Below the pieces are notes generated by a model. The model worked only from the letters and a program-made list of their open reading frames with translations. It did no database searches and was not told the DNA's origin. A stretch of 64,000 nucleotides of DNA from the NCBI RefSeq assembly GCF_004331695.1, contig NZ_SJSL01000007.1, forward strand, positions 124,001 to 188,000, in the 5' to 3' direction. Source of the stretch: Pedobacter psychroterrae. GTDB lineage: Bacteria > Bacteroidota > Bacteroidia > Sphingobacteriales > Sphingobacteriaceae. The first letter of the stretch is position 1, and the number at the start of each line of letters is the position of its first letter. Shown one piece after another: positions 9,587 to 17,296 of this stretch. The translations under genes were made by a program, and so were the position numbers.

Positions 9587-10153
9587 CTATACTTGAAAAA
9601 ATAATTTCTTTAACCTTTGCAGACATTTATACTTTTGCGTTTTGGCATTATCAGTGTTGGTATAGCCAAACTTTTCACAAATATCCTGCATAGACAGGTT
9701 GTTAATATAAAAGTCCTGAATAATGGTCTTGCAGGGTTCTCCAAGAAGCAGTAAAGCAGATTGCATTTTATCAAACTGCCTGTCTTTCTCTTCATGATGC
9801 TCTACATCCTCATCCACCACCAGTACATCTTCAAAATCTGCAATGTTATTGGTTTTCTTACGCTGCTGGGTAAGCTTCTTTAACCAAATACGCCTGCAGA
9901 CTGAATATATATAGGTCTTTAGTTTACTGCTTAACTCGAAATCCCCGCCTTTAATTTTATTATATAAAACGATTATGCCTTCCTGATACACATCTTTTGC
10001 ATCATCTTCATTACCATTGTTATTTAATATAAACTGTAAAACCATCGGAAAATACCCTGTATACAATTTATTTAGCGCTTCCTCCGAGTTATTTAAGATC
10101 CCTAAAACTACCTCTCTATCTGTTGGAACTGAACTGCTTAACTTATTACTCAC
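9587..10153 (-). CDS. ECF-type sigma-70 family RNA polymerase sigma factor
   Basis: Region 2 (EEALNKLYTGYFPMVLQFI, then DAKDVYQEGIIVLYNKI) and region 4 (PCKTIIQDFYINNLSMQDICEKFGYTNTDNAKTQKYKCLQRLKKLF) are both present in a protein of about 188 residues, the usual ECF size. No ATG is available near the N-terminus; GTG at 10153 and TTG at 10156 are the only starts preserving region 2. Both sit against the candidate promoter motif at 10157-10185, so the message may be leaderless or nearly so. It is co-transcribed with the membrane protease, a sigma/anti-sigma type arrangement. Confidence 0.88.
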   Translation of the reverse strand: MSNKLSSSVPTDREVVLGILNNSEEALNKLYTGYFPMVLQFILNNNGNEDDAKDVYQEGIIVLYNKIKGGDFELSSKLKTYIYSVCRRIWLKKLTQQRKKTNNIADFEDVLVVDEDVEHHEEKDRQFDKMQSALLLLGEPCKTIIQDFYINNLSMQDICEKFGYTNTDNAKTQKYKCLQRLKKLFFQV

Positions 10154-10156
10154 CAA

Positions 10157-10185
10157 TTAATACATTTAAACGTGAATGGTAACCC
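10157..10185 (-). promoter_or_regulatory. Shared motif copy 1: GGGTTACC-N14-GTATTAA upstream of the ECF sigma gene
   Basis: On the minus strand GGGTTACC is followed after exactly 14 bases by GTATTAA, ending one base before the TTG codon of the sigma gene. The same two blocks at the same spacing precede the divergent lipoprotein gene. The spacing fits a -35/-10 pair, suggesting autoregulation. The closeness to the start codon is a difficulty for a pure promoter reading; an operator is the alternative. Confidence 0.6.
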
Positions 10186-10236
10186 AATGATAGTAAAAAA
10201 AGATTAAAAATATTTTTCATTTTTTTTAGGTTACCT

Positions 10237-10265
10237 GGGTTACCTTTTGAACTTTGTGGTATTAA
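10237..10265 (+). promoter_or_regulatory. Shared motif copy 2: GGGTTACC-N14-GTATTAA upstream of the small lipoprotein gene
   Basis: GGGTTACC (10237-10244), 14 bases, then GTATTAA (10259-10265), identical in both blocks and in spacing to the copy facing the sigma gene. A further GGTTACC lies at 10229-10235, giving a partial tandem repeat. As a promoter it would start transcription near 10272, leaving a leader of about 30 bases before the ATG at 10304. Confidence 0.65.
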
Positions 10266-10303
10266 CCTGTAAAATTAATTAATTTATTTAAAACAGAATT
10301 AGA

Positions 10304-10516
10304 ATGAAAAACGCATTTAAATTTGGCTTTTTAGCTTTAGCAATTTCTTTATCAGTAGCAGCTTGTAACTCAGAAAAAACTGGTGATTCAGCAGATACTA
10401 CTTTAACTGACTCTTCTACAGTTGTTACTGAAGTTGATACTACAGTTACTGATTCAACTGTACAAGATACTACAGTTACTACTACAACTACTACTACTGA
10501 TTCAGCTGCTCACTAG
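10304..10516 (+). CDS. Small Thr/Asp/Ser-rich lipoprotein
   Basis: The 70-residue protein has a clear lipoprotein signal peptide (lipobox VAAC, Cys21), followed by a 50-residue low-complexity tail of Thr, Asp, Ser and Val with a run of seven threonines near the end and almost no positive charge. No enzymatic motif is present. Its promoter region carries the same motif as the divergent ECF sigma factor gene, so it is probably a member of that regulon, perhaps an envelope stress or spacer lipoprotein. It ends directly before a very long terminator hairpin. Confidence 0.75.
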   Translation: MKNAFKFGFLALAISLSVAACNSEKTGDSADTTLTDSSTVVTEVDTTVTDSTVQDTTVTTTTTTTDSAAH

Positions 10517-10521
10517 TCAAA

Positions 10522-10581
10522 ATTTATTACCAATAAAAAAGGCCTTGGGTATTCCCAAGGCCTTTTTTATTGGTAATAAAT
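10522..10581. terminator. Exceptionally long perfect hairpin terminator
   Basis: Arms 10522-10549 and 10554-10581 are perfectly complementary over 28 bp around a TATT loop, with a GC-rich core (GGCCTTGGG/CCCAAGGCC) next to the loop and six T's inside the 3' arm. It separates the lipoprotein gene from purB; the purB -7 element starts three bases after it. A typical terminator stem is less than half this length. Confidence 0.85.
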
Positions 10582-10583
10582 GC

Positions 10584-10591
10584 TACATTTG
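10584..10591 (+). promoter_or_regulatory. Bacteroidota -7 promoter element (TACATTTG) for purB
   Basis: TACATTTG matches the TAnnTTTG consensus and lies 22 bases before the purB ATG. No TTTG box is found at the expected -33 distance, where the upstream hairpin arm lies. Confidence 0.5.
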
Positions 10592-10613
10592 TGACTGTAA
10601 AAAAGTCAAACCC

Positions 10614-11960
10614 ATGAATTTATCTTCGCTTCAAGCCATTTCTCCAGTAGATGGCCGCTACAGAAACACCACTGAAAACCTTGCCAAATATTTCTCCGAA
10701 TCTGCATTAATTAAGTACAGGGTCTTCGTAGAAATAGAATACTTCATTGCGCTTTGCGAAACAGAACTACCCGGTTTGACCACATTCGACAAATCCAGTT
10801 ACAACAAGCTTCGCGCTATCCATGAGCAATTTGATGACACCCATGCTCAGGAAGTAAAGGACACAGAAAAAATCACCAACCATGATGTTAAAGCGGTAGA
10901 ATACTTTATCAAAAAACAGTTTGACCTTCTTGGACTACAGGAATACAAAGAATTTATTCATTTCGGACTAACCTCTCAGGACATTAACAATACCGCCATT
11001 CCATTTACGTTTAAACTTGCCCTGGAAGAAGTGTATTATCCTAACCTGCAGAAATTGATAGGTCACATCCAGTCGCTTGCTACAGAATGGAAAGATGTGC
11101 CTTTACTAGCACATACGCATGGTCAACCTGCCTCTCCTACCAAACTGGGCAAAGAATTTACTGTATTTGCAGAGCGTTTGGAAATACAGCTAAACAACCT
11201 GAAAAACATCCCTAACAGCGCTAAATTTGGTGGTGCCACAGGCAATTTCAACGCACACCATATTGCTTATCCAGGTATCAACTGGGTAGACTTTTCAAAT
11301 ATTTTTGTAAATCAGATACTGGGACTTACGCGCGCGCAACACACCACCCAAATTGAACATTATGATCAGTTCGCTGCACAATGCGATGCGCTGAAAAGAA
11401 TAAATAACATTATTATTGATATGGACCGTGATATATGGGCCTATATATCTAAAAATTATTTCAAGCAAAAAATAAAAGAAGGCGAAGTAGGCTCTTCTGC
11501 AATGCCTCATAAAGTAAATCCTATTGATTTTGAAAATGCCGAAGGAAATGCAGGTATAGCAAATGCTCTGTTCGAATTCTTTGCCGCAAAACTTCCCATA
11601 AGCCGTTTGCAAAGAGACCTTACAGACTCTACTGTCTTAAGAAATGTTGGCGTACCTATGGCACATACTACCATAGCTATTGCCTCAACACTAAAAGGAT
11701 TAGGCAAATTATTGTTAAACAAAGAAGCAATTGATGCCGACCTGGAAAACAACTGGGCTGTTGTGGCGGAAGCCATCCAAACTGTGCTCAGGAGAGAAGC
11801 CTATCCCAATCCCTATGAAGCACTAAAAGACCTGACACGCACCAACCAAAAGATCACCGCCACTACCATGGCTGATTTTATAGACAGCCTGGATGTCAGC
11901 GATTGCATAAAAGCAGAATTAAAAAACATAACTCCTTTTACTTATACGGGCGTATTTTAG
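10614..11960 (+). CDS. purB: Adenylosuccinate lyase
   Basis: The 448-residue protein starts at the ATG at 10614 (MNLSSLQAISPVDGRY); a longer in-frame reading upstream runs through the terminator and the lipoprotein gene and is rejected. The fumarase/aspartase superfamily signature SSAMPHKVNPIDFENAEGN, the catalytic HFGLTSQDINNT and HTHGQPASPT blocks are all present. It catalyses two fumarate-releasing steps of purine synthesis (SAICAR to AICAR, adenylosuccinate to AMP). It resembles the E. coli PurB form (N-terminal LSSLQAISPVDGRY), with length close to the usual 456. Confidence 0.97.
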   Translation: MNLSSLQAISPVDGRYRNTTENLAKYFSESALIKYRVFVEIEYFIALCETELPGLTTFDKSSYNKLRAIHEQFDDTHAQEVKDTEKITNHDVKAVEYFIKKQFDLLGLQEYKEFIHFGLTSQDINNTAIPFTFKLALEEVYYPNLQKLIGHIQSLATEWKDVPLLAHTHGQPASPTKLGKEFTVFAERLEIQLNNLKNIPNSAKFGGATGNFNAHHIAYPGINWVDFSNIFVNQILGLTRAQHTTQIEHYDQFAAQCDALKRINNIIIDMDRDIWAYISKNYFKQKIKEGEVGSSAMPHKVNPIDFENAEGNAGIANALFEFFAAKLPISRLQRDLTDSTVLRNVGVPMAHTTIAIASTLKGLGKLLLNKEAIDADLENNWAVVAEAIQTVLRREAYPNPYEALKDLTRTNQKITATTMADFIDSLDVSDCIKAELKNITPFTYTGVF

Positions 11961-12037
11961 ATATAATGACCTAAAACAGACATCAAACCCTGAATAGCAT
12001 CTGTGAATTATTTATTTTTGCATAAAAAAAGAAGACA

Positions 12038-12589
12038 ATGACTATCAACGTATATACAGAACAAACGCCAAATCCTGCAACGATGAAGTTTATGGTCAAT
12101 AAATTATTGATCAACGGCAGTGAAGATTTTGCCACCAAAGCGTCGGCAGAACATTCTCCTTTTGCAAAGGAACTCTTTAAGTTCAACTTTGTAAATGGTG
12201 TTTTTTTTGCAAGTAATTTTGTCACCGTAACAAAAACAGAAGATGCAGACTGGGCAGATATAGAGCCGATCTTAAAAGAGTTTGTTAAAGGTGCCGTAGA
12301 GTCTGAATACAAAATAAAAGAAGAGACTACTGATGAAGCTCCTGCATTTGAAGGTTCAGATTTGGAGATTAAAATTCAGCAGATCCTGCATGATTATGTA
12401 CGCCCGGCTGTAGAACAGGACGGCGGCGCCATCAGCTATAAATCATTTGATGAAGGTGTGGTAACTGTAGAGCTTAGAGGTTCTTGCAGTGGATGTCCAT
12501 CTTCTACCATCACCTTAAAATCAGGCATTCAGAACTTGTTGCAAAGAATGGTCCCTGAAGTTAAAGAAGTGGTTTCAGAAGCATTGTAG
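12038..12589 (+). CDS. NifU/Nfu-type Fe-S cluster carrier protein
   Basis: The 183-residue protein has an N-terminal Nfu_N domain (about 1-90, YTEQTPNPATMKF) and a C-terminal NifU domain (about 105-180) with the cluster-binding GSCSGCPSS CxxC motif. This is the domain order of NFU1-type carriers, which bridge a 4Fe-4S cluster at a dimer interface and pass it to client enzymes. The start is the ATG at 12038; a TATTTTTG -7-like element lies at 12013-12020. Confidence 0.93.
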   Translation: MTINVYTEQTPNPATMKFMVNKLLINGSEDFATKASAEHSPFAKELFKFNFVNGVFFASNFVTVTKTEDADWADIEPILKEFVKGAVESEYKIKEETTDEAPAFEGSDLEIKIQQILHDYVRPAVEQDGGAISYKSFDEGVVTVELRGSCSGCPSSTITLKSGIQNLLQRMVPEVKEVVSEAL

Positions 12590-12604
12590 TTTAGACAATA
12601 TTAT

Positions 12605-12680
12605 AAAAACCTTTGTACTTTTCAGACCCAAAATCTTTTGAAGGAAAGATTTTACATGTCCTCAAAATACAAAGGTTTTT
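12605..12680. terminator. Nested inverted repeat, probable bidirectional terminator
   Basis: Outer arms 12605-12622 and 12664-12680 pair over 17 bp with one bulged C and end in TTTTT on the plus strand and a matching T-run on the minus strand. Inside lies a second hairpin, AAAATCTTT / AAAGATTTT. It sits between the convergent Nfu and inositol-phosphatase genes. Confidence 0.65.
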
Positions 12681-12717
12681 TTATGCGCTTAGTTTTGTGT
12701 GCCTGCTTCCGAAAGAA

Positions 12718-13512
12718 CTATAGATTAAAGTGCCTGTCAATAGTCTCAAGCAATTCCTTATCAACCTTAGCATTCGTGGCTAAAATCTCCCTTTTTTCAA
12801 TAAACTCGTCCCCTCCTCCAAAATTCAAAATGTTTCCACCGGCCTGTTGTACCAAATAGGCTCCTGCAGCTACATCCCAGGCATTAAGATTATACTCAAA
12901 GAAAGCGTCAAACCGGCCACAGGCCACATAAGCCAGGTCTACAGCAGCAGAACCGATGCGCCTTAACCCATGGCATTTCTGCATCATTTCCGAAAGCAAC
13001 GCCATATAGTTAGCTTGCTTATCAAACTGATAGTATGGAAATCCGGTGGCCAATAAACAATCTGATAGAGATTTTCTCTCTGAAACCTGTATTTCGCGGT
13101 TATTTAGGAAGGCTGGGCCTCCCTTATAAGTATAAAACATTTCACCTCTGTTGATCTCGTACACCACACCCAGCACCGGCTGGTCATCCTCATACAAAGC
13201 AATGCTGATGGAATAGGTCGGAACACCATGAATAAAATTAGTTGTCCCATCCAGGGGGTCTATGATCCAGTTAAATACCGCTCCCCTGCTATTAATGGTT
13301 TCTTCCTCAGTAGTAAAACCTGCGTCAGGCAGCAATTTACTCAAGTTCCTTACCAATTGTTTCTCTGCTGTTTTATCAACATAAGAAACCAGATCGTTCA
13401 ATCCTTTAAATTCGATAGCCTTGGCATCAAAACCAATTGATTCCTTTCTTATAAAATTGCCTGTTAACCGTGTAACAGCAATTACTTTTGAGCATAACAG
13501 TTCGTAATCCAA
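12718..13512 (-). CDS. Inositol monophosphatase family protein
   Basis: The 264-residue protein has the family's metal-binding motifs: EEETINS, WIIDPLDGTTNFIHG (about 86-100) and the C-terminal LNAWDVAAGAYLVQQAGG. These enzymes hydrolyse inositol phosphates or related sugar and nucleotide phosphates with Mg2+; CysQ- and SuhB-like roles cannot be separated here. The only start codon that gives the complete domain is TTG at 13512; the nearby ATG at 13517 is out of frame. It follows lgt on the same strand with 12 bases between, suggesting co-transcription. Confidence 0.92.
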   Translation of the reverse strand: MDYELLCSKVIAVTRLTGNFIRKESIGFDAKAIEFKGLNDLVSYVDKTAEKQLVRNLSKLLPDAGFTTEEETINSRGAVFNWIIDPLDGTTNFIHGVPTYSISIALYEDDQPVLGVVYEINRGEMFYTYKGGPAFLNNREIQVSERKSLSDCLLATGFPYYQFDKQANYMALLSEMMQKCHGLRRIGSAAVDLAYVACGRFDAFFEYNLNAWDVAAGAYLVQQAGGNILNFGGGDEFIEKREILATNAKVDKELLETIDRHFNL

Positions 13513-13524
13513 ATCATTAAGATT

Positions 13525-14679
13525 TTAGTAGTTGGCCAGCTTTTCTTTATTTTTAACGGCATTTATCACCAATGCCAGGCCTGATAAAAATAACAATAGA
13601 GAGATCAGTTCCGCTTGTGTGAACTGGATACCGGCAACGGTATATTTCGTATTTACCCTAATCAGCTCAATAAAGAAACGCTCCGTACCATTCATCATTA
13701 AATATACCCCAAATAGCATGCCCGGTAATTTAATCTGGTGACGGATGCGCCACAGTATCAAAAACAGGATAAAGCATACAATTGTTTCATAGATTGGGGT
13801 TGGATATACCGGCATTGGCAGTTCATTGCAAAACCTGCCCACGCAACCGACTATGCGCTCTCCTTCATTTGCTACGTTGTTTGGATAAGTATACCCCCAC
13901 AACCAGTCAGGAAACCAGGCAAAAGGTTTTGGATGTACATTTACAATACCCCAGTCGCCATCGCCCGACATATGACAGCCTATACGGCCTACACTATATG
14001 CCAGCATCATGCCCGGGCCACCAATATCCAACATATGAAGTGGCTTAATACCATTCTTTCTGGCAATATATAGTACCGCTGCCCCGCCGCAGATGAGTCC
14101 GCCATAAAAGGTCAGCCCGCTGAAGGAAAGCAAACTTCCTATTGGGTCTTTTACAAAAGTATCCCAGTGCTCCAGGTTGTCAAATATTTTGGCGCCAAGA
14201 AAACCCCATACTGCTGCCCACACAATGAGCGTACCCATTAGCTCATGCGGATGCTGCACTACTTCAACCGTTTTTGGTTTCGGTAATTTATTGGCATTCT
14301 TTTCTTTGTAATCCCAGTACGCAAATAATCCCGCAAAGAACAACCCGCCTATGAAATTTCCCTGCAGGGAAAGTAATACCGTCTGTGCATCACTTACAAA
14401 AAGCTGGTAATTCAGCAATGCGTAGACTAGCTTATAGCCTATTAAAAACCCAAAAACACCATTTAATATCAGTTCATTGGTGCTGGCCGGCTTTCCGGTA
14501 ACGATAGACTTCTTTACAGTTTGCAGCTTCCCTAAAGCTTCTTTTCGCTTTGCTTCCTGACTAAACGCCCAGTACCCGGCTACGAAAGCCAGGGCTACAA
14601 AAACACCAAAAGTATTAAAAGGAAGCGGGACCTGAATACCGAAAAGATATTCTATAAAATGAGATACTGTAGGAAACAT
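13525..14679 (-). CDS. lgt: Prolipoprotein diacylglyceryl transferase
   Basis: The 384-residue inner-membrane protein has seven or more hydrophobic segments and the Lgt signature region (AYSVGRIGCHMSGDGDWG), with the conserved Arg in GRIG; the second conserved region HP(Y/T)PIYET is also seen (VYPTPIYE). Lgt transfers diacylglycerol from phosphatidylglycerol to the lipobox cysteine of prelipoproteins, such as the several lipoproteins in this window. Bacteroidota Lgt proteins are longer than the about 290-residue E. coli form, mainly through N-terminal insertions. Confidence 0.93.
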   Translation of the reverse strand: MFPTVSHFIEYLFGIQVPLPFNTFGVFVALAFVAGYWAFSQEAKRKEALGKLQTVKKSIVTGKPASTNELILNGVFGFLIGYKLVYALLNYQLFVSDAQTVLLSLQGNFIGGLFFAGLFAYWDYKEKNANKLPKPKTVEVVQHPHELMGTLIVWAAVWGFLGAKIFDNLEHWDTFVKDPIGSLLSFSGLTFYGGLICGGAAVLYIARKNGIKPLHMLDIGGPGMMLAYSVGRIGCHMSGDGDWGIVNVHPKPFAWFPDWLWGYTYPNNVANEGERIVGCVGRFCNELPMPVYPTPIYETIVCFILFLILWRIRHQIKLPGMLFGVYLMMNGTERFFIELIRVNTKYTVAGIQFTQAELISLLLFLSGLALVINAVKNKEKLANY

Positions 14680-14711
14680 ATAAAAAATAAAAGTTTAATG
14701 CGAATATAGGA

Positions 14712-16031
14712 TTAATGTGCTAAAATTGCTCCTGTTTCCTCAACTTCTACCTCGCCGTCTGCAGAAAGTTCAACCAGCCTTACGCTTTTGATCTCATTGA
14801 CCATTACCGGATCATATTTGGCTTTTACTTTAACGTAATTTTTGGTAAAACCGTGCATGAAACCATTCTTCTGATCATCTTCAAAAAGCACTTCGCCTAT
14901 GCTGCCTATCTGCGACTGGTAAAAAGCACGTCTTTTCTTATCAGAAAGGATGTGCAGCATTTTACTGCGGTCTGCTCGTGTGCTGCCTGCCACTACCCCC
15001 TTCATTTCCGCAGCAGCGGTCTGCTCACGTTCAGAATAGGTAAACACATGTAAATAAGATACATCCATCTCATTCAGAAACTGATAGGTCTCTAAAAAAT
15101 CCTCCTGCGTTTCGCCTGGAAAACCAACTATTACATCCACGCCTATGCAGCAGTTTGGCATTACTTCTTTGATCTTTGCTACCCGTTCAGTATACAAATC
15201 CCGCTGGTAGCGCCTGCGCATCAGGCCCAGTATTTTGTCAGATCCTGACTGCAAAGGAATATGAAAATGAGGAACAAACCTTTTCGACGAAGCAACAAAT
15301 TCAATGATCTCATTGCTCAGCAGATTGGGTTCTATGGAAGATATACGAATGCGTTCTATGCCTTCTACTTCATCCAATGCCCTTACCAGGTCAAAGAACT
15401 TATCCTCACGCTGACCGTTCCGTATTCCAAAATCACCCAGGTTCACACCTGTCAGTACGATTTCCTTCACCCCGCTTTCGGCGATCTGCCGTGCACGGTT
15501 CAGCACATTCTCTATCGTATCACTCCTGCTCCCCCCTCTTGCCAACGGAATGGTACAATAAGTACAAGGATAATCACAACCGTCCTGCACCTTAAGAAAG
15601 GTACGGGTCCTGTCGCCTATAGAATAAGCGGCTATAAAATTATGGTTTACTTTTTCAATGTTCTGCTGATGAATGACTGCTTTAGGCTGTTTGGTCAGGT
15701 CAGAGATGAATTCCACAATGCGAAATTTCTCTGCTGCACCAAGCACCATATCAACCCCCTCTATTTCAGCGATCTCTGCAGGCTTTAACTGTGCGTAGCA
15801 TCCTACTATGGTCACATACGCATTGGGTGAATATTTCAATGCCTCTTTCACCACCTTGCGGCATTTTTTATCCGCATGCTCTGTAACGGAGCAGGTATTG
15901 ATTACATACACATCCGCACCAGCTGTAAATTCCACAACCCCATATCCGGCATCGGTAAATAACCTGCCGATTGTTGAAGTTTCAGAGAAGTTCAACTTAC
16001 AACCTAGTGTATAAAATGCAACTGTTTTCAT
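14712..16031 (-). CDS. mtaB: tRNA t6A37 methylthiotransferase MtaB
   Basis: The 439-residue protein is a radical-SAM methylthiotransferase: an N-terminal UPF0004 domain (TLGCKLNFSETS, NTCSVTEHADKKCR, VGCYAQ) supplies three cysteines for the auxiliary cluster, the central radical SAM motif is CDYPCTYCTIP (CxxxCxxC), and a C-terminal TRAM-like domain follows. TLGCKLN and the missing MiaB-specific features assign it to MtaB, which makes ms2t6A at position 37 of tRNAs decoding ANN codons. It is 32 bases upstream of lgt on the same strand. Confidence 0.93.
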   Translation of the reverse strand: MKTVAFYTLGCKLNFSETSTIGRLFTDAGYGVVEFTAGADVYVINTCSVTEHADKKCRKVVKEALKYSPNAYVTIVGCYAQLKPAEIAEIEGVDMVLGAAEKFRIVEFISDLTKQPKAVIHQQNIEKVNHNFIAAYSIGDRTRTFLKVQDGCDYPCTYCTIPLARGGSRSDTIENVLNRARQIAESGVKEIVLTGVNLGDFGIRNGQREDKFFDLVRALDEVEGIERIRISSIEPNLLSNEIIEFVASSKRFVPHFHIPLQSGSDKILGLMRRRYQRDLYTERVAKIKEVMPNCCIGVDVIVGFPGETQEDFLETYQFLNEMDVSYLHVFTYSEREQTAAAEMKGVVAGSTRADRSKMLHILSDKKRRAFYQSQIGSIGEVLFEDDQKNGFMHGFTKNYVKVKAKYDPVMVNEIKSVRLVELSADGEVEVEETGAILAH

Positions 16032-16054
16032 TGAATTCGCAAAGATAGCAAAAA

Positions 16055-16618
16055 CTATTCATTCCAGCGGTAGCTTTCCTGCTCCAGTCCGGCCAGATCA
16101 ATCACCCTGCTTATTACCGTCTGTGCTACCTCCTCAATGCTTTTGGGTAATGAATAAAAAGAAGGATTCGCCGGACAGATAATCCCACCTGCTTCGGTCA
16201 CCGTTTTCATATTATTGATGTGGATCAGACTAAACGGTGTATCGCGAACCACCGCAATCAGCTTTCTGCGTTCTTTCAATATTACATCTGCCGCCCTTGA
16301 AATCAAATCATTCGAAATGCCATGCGCAATTCTGCCCAATGTGCCCATAGAACAGGGAACAATGATCATCGTGTCAAATTTGGCAGATCCTGAGGCAAAA
16401 GGTGCATTAAAATCCATTTTCTGATAAAAATCAAAGGGATATTTTTCATATCCGTTGTGCTCCAACTCAAAACGCCACACCTCTTTGGCATTGTCAGACA
16501 TGACCACCCCTATCTTTTCTATCTGATCAGACAGTTTCACCAGATTGTCCAGCAATAATTTGGCATACACAGCACCACTCGCACCGGTGATCGCAACAAT
16601 GATTTTTTTCTTATTCAT
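16055..16618 (-). CDS. ubiX: UbiX-type flavin prenyltransferase
   Basis: The 187-residue protein starts at the ATG at 16618 (MNKKKIIVAITGASGAVYAK); a TTG 12 bases earlier is less likely. The N-terminal AITGASG flavin-binding motif, VVMSDNAKEVWRFE, the PCSMGTLGRIAHGISNDLISRAADVILKERR region and VVRDTPFSLIHINNM are characteristic of UbiX/Pad1. The enzyme makes prenylated FMN, the cofactor of UbiD-type decarboxylases; in this phylum it serves menaquinone-related or aromatic decarboxylation. Its leader contains a terminator-like hairpin with a promoter, described separately. Confidence 0.92.
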   Translation of the reverse strand: MNKKKIIVAITGASGAVYAKLLLDNLVKLSDQIEKIGVVMSDNAKEVWRFELEHNGYEKYPFDFYQKMDFNAPFASGSAKFDTMIIVPCSMGTLGRIAHGISNDLISRAADVILKERRKLIAVVRDTPFSLIHINNMKTVTEAGGIICPANPSFYSLPKSIEEVAQTVISRVIDLAGLEQESYRWNE

Positions 16619-16647
16619 AGCTATTTTCAAAGGTACATAACCTTATC

Positions 16648-16717
16648 AAAAAAAAAGGGCCGAAAAATTAATTTCGACCCTACATCTACCTATGAAAAAC
16701 ATACCCCCGAAAGGGTA
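16648..16717 (-). ncRNA. Candidate small RNA or attenuated leader upstream of ubiX
   Basis: On the minus strand TACATTTG (16729-16722) matches the -7 element, with TTTC 19 bases further upstream at the -33 position. Transcription would begin near 16716, pass a TACCC/GGGTA hairpin (16702-16717) and reach a strong terminator: AGGGTCGAAA/TTTCGGCCCT (16656-16681) followed by nine T's. The hairpin pairs better on this strand, because the plus strand has a C-A mismatch. The product would be about 70 nt. Readthrough would enter ubiX 30 bases later, so an attenuator is equally possible. No known RNA family is recognised. Confidence 0.4.
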
Positions 16718-16924
16718 AGCTCAAATGTAATTATCTTTTTGAATAAATGAAAGTTTAAACATACTTTTTTACAGTAGAATATTAAACCTGACATTAAAAT
16801 AATCTATTTTGTATGTTATTAAAAAAATTCCAATTCTGCCAACTGCATGTATCCTACAATTCTCAGGGCAAGTTTGATAAAACCTTTGTGCATTTTTCAT
16901 TGTTATCAATTAAATAAAATCAGT

Positions 16925-17170
16925 ATGGAAACGTCAGAAAATAAGAAATTCACAGTAAATATTAATAAAGATGGCTCAAATGCCCAATCCACTGAAGTTA
17001 CCCATAAAGAAACAACAGATGGCCTGTCCTATTATATATGTAAAATAGGTGAAAATGAAGTCCAGCTTCGTAAAGATGATCACTGGGAAGTAATATGGGG
17101 CGAACTAGACCCGGAAAAAGTAGCCACACTTGGTGCAGAAATAGACAAACACATCCTTAAACATTCATAA
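16925..17170 (+). CDS. Small hypothetical protein (81 aa)
   Basis: From the ATG at 16925 the protein reads METSENKKFTVNINKDGSN and ends ILKHS. It is acidic, soluble and has one cysteine; it has no signal peptide or membrane segment. A longer in-frame reading from upstream adds a hydrophobic, cysteine-rich stretch unlike the rest and is not favoured. I do not recognise the family; the composition resembles small conserved Sphingobacteriaceae proteins. It is flanked by about 300 bases of AT-rich DNA upstream and by the AraC-type gene downstream on the same strand. Confidence 0.6.
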   Translation: METSENKKFTVNINKDGSNAQSTEVTHKETTDGLSYYICKIGENEVQLRKDDHWEVIWGELDPEKVATLGAEIDKHILKHS

Positions 17171-17296
17171 TAACACAAGTTTCAATATATTATTAAACGA
17201 ATTTGGCAATATTTCATCAGAAATATAAAGATTGGGGTATTTATAAAAGATTTTTATACTTTTATGTATTAATATCTAACCAATACACATAAACTG

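Noticed and set aside
10422..10613. In-frame N-terminal extension of purB
   Set aside because: It runs through the lipoprotein gene in another frame and the long terminator, and gives a Leu-rich sequence unlike adenylosuccinate lyase. The ATG at 10614 matches the family start.
16692..16718. Short plus-strand leader peptide of eight codons (MKNIPPKG)
   Set aside because: It is opposite the predicted small RNA hairpin, and no plus-strand promoter or downstream gene supports translation.
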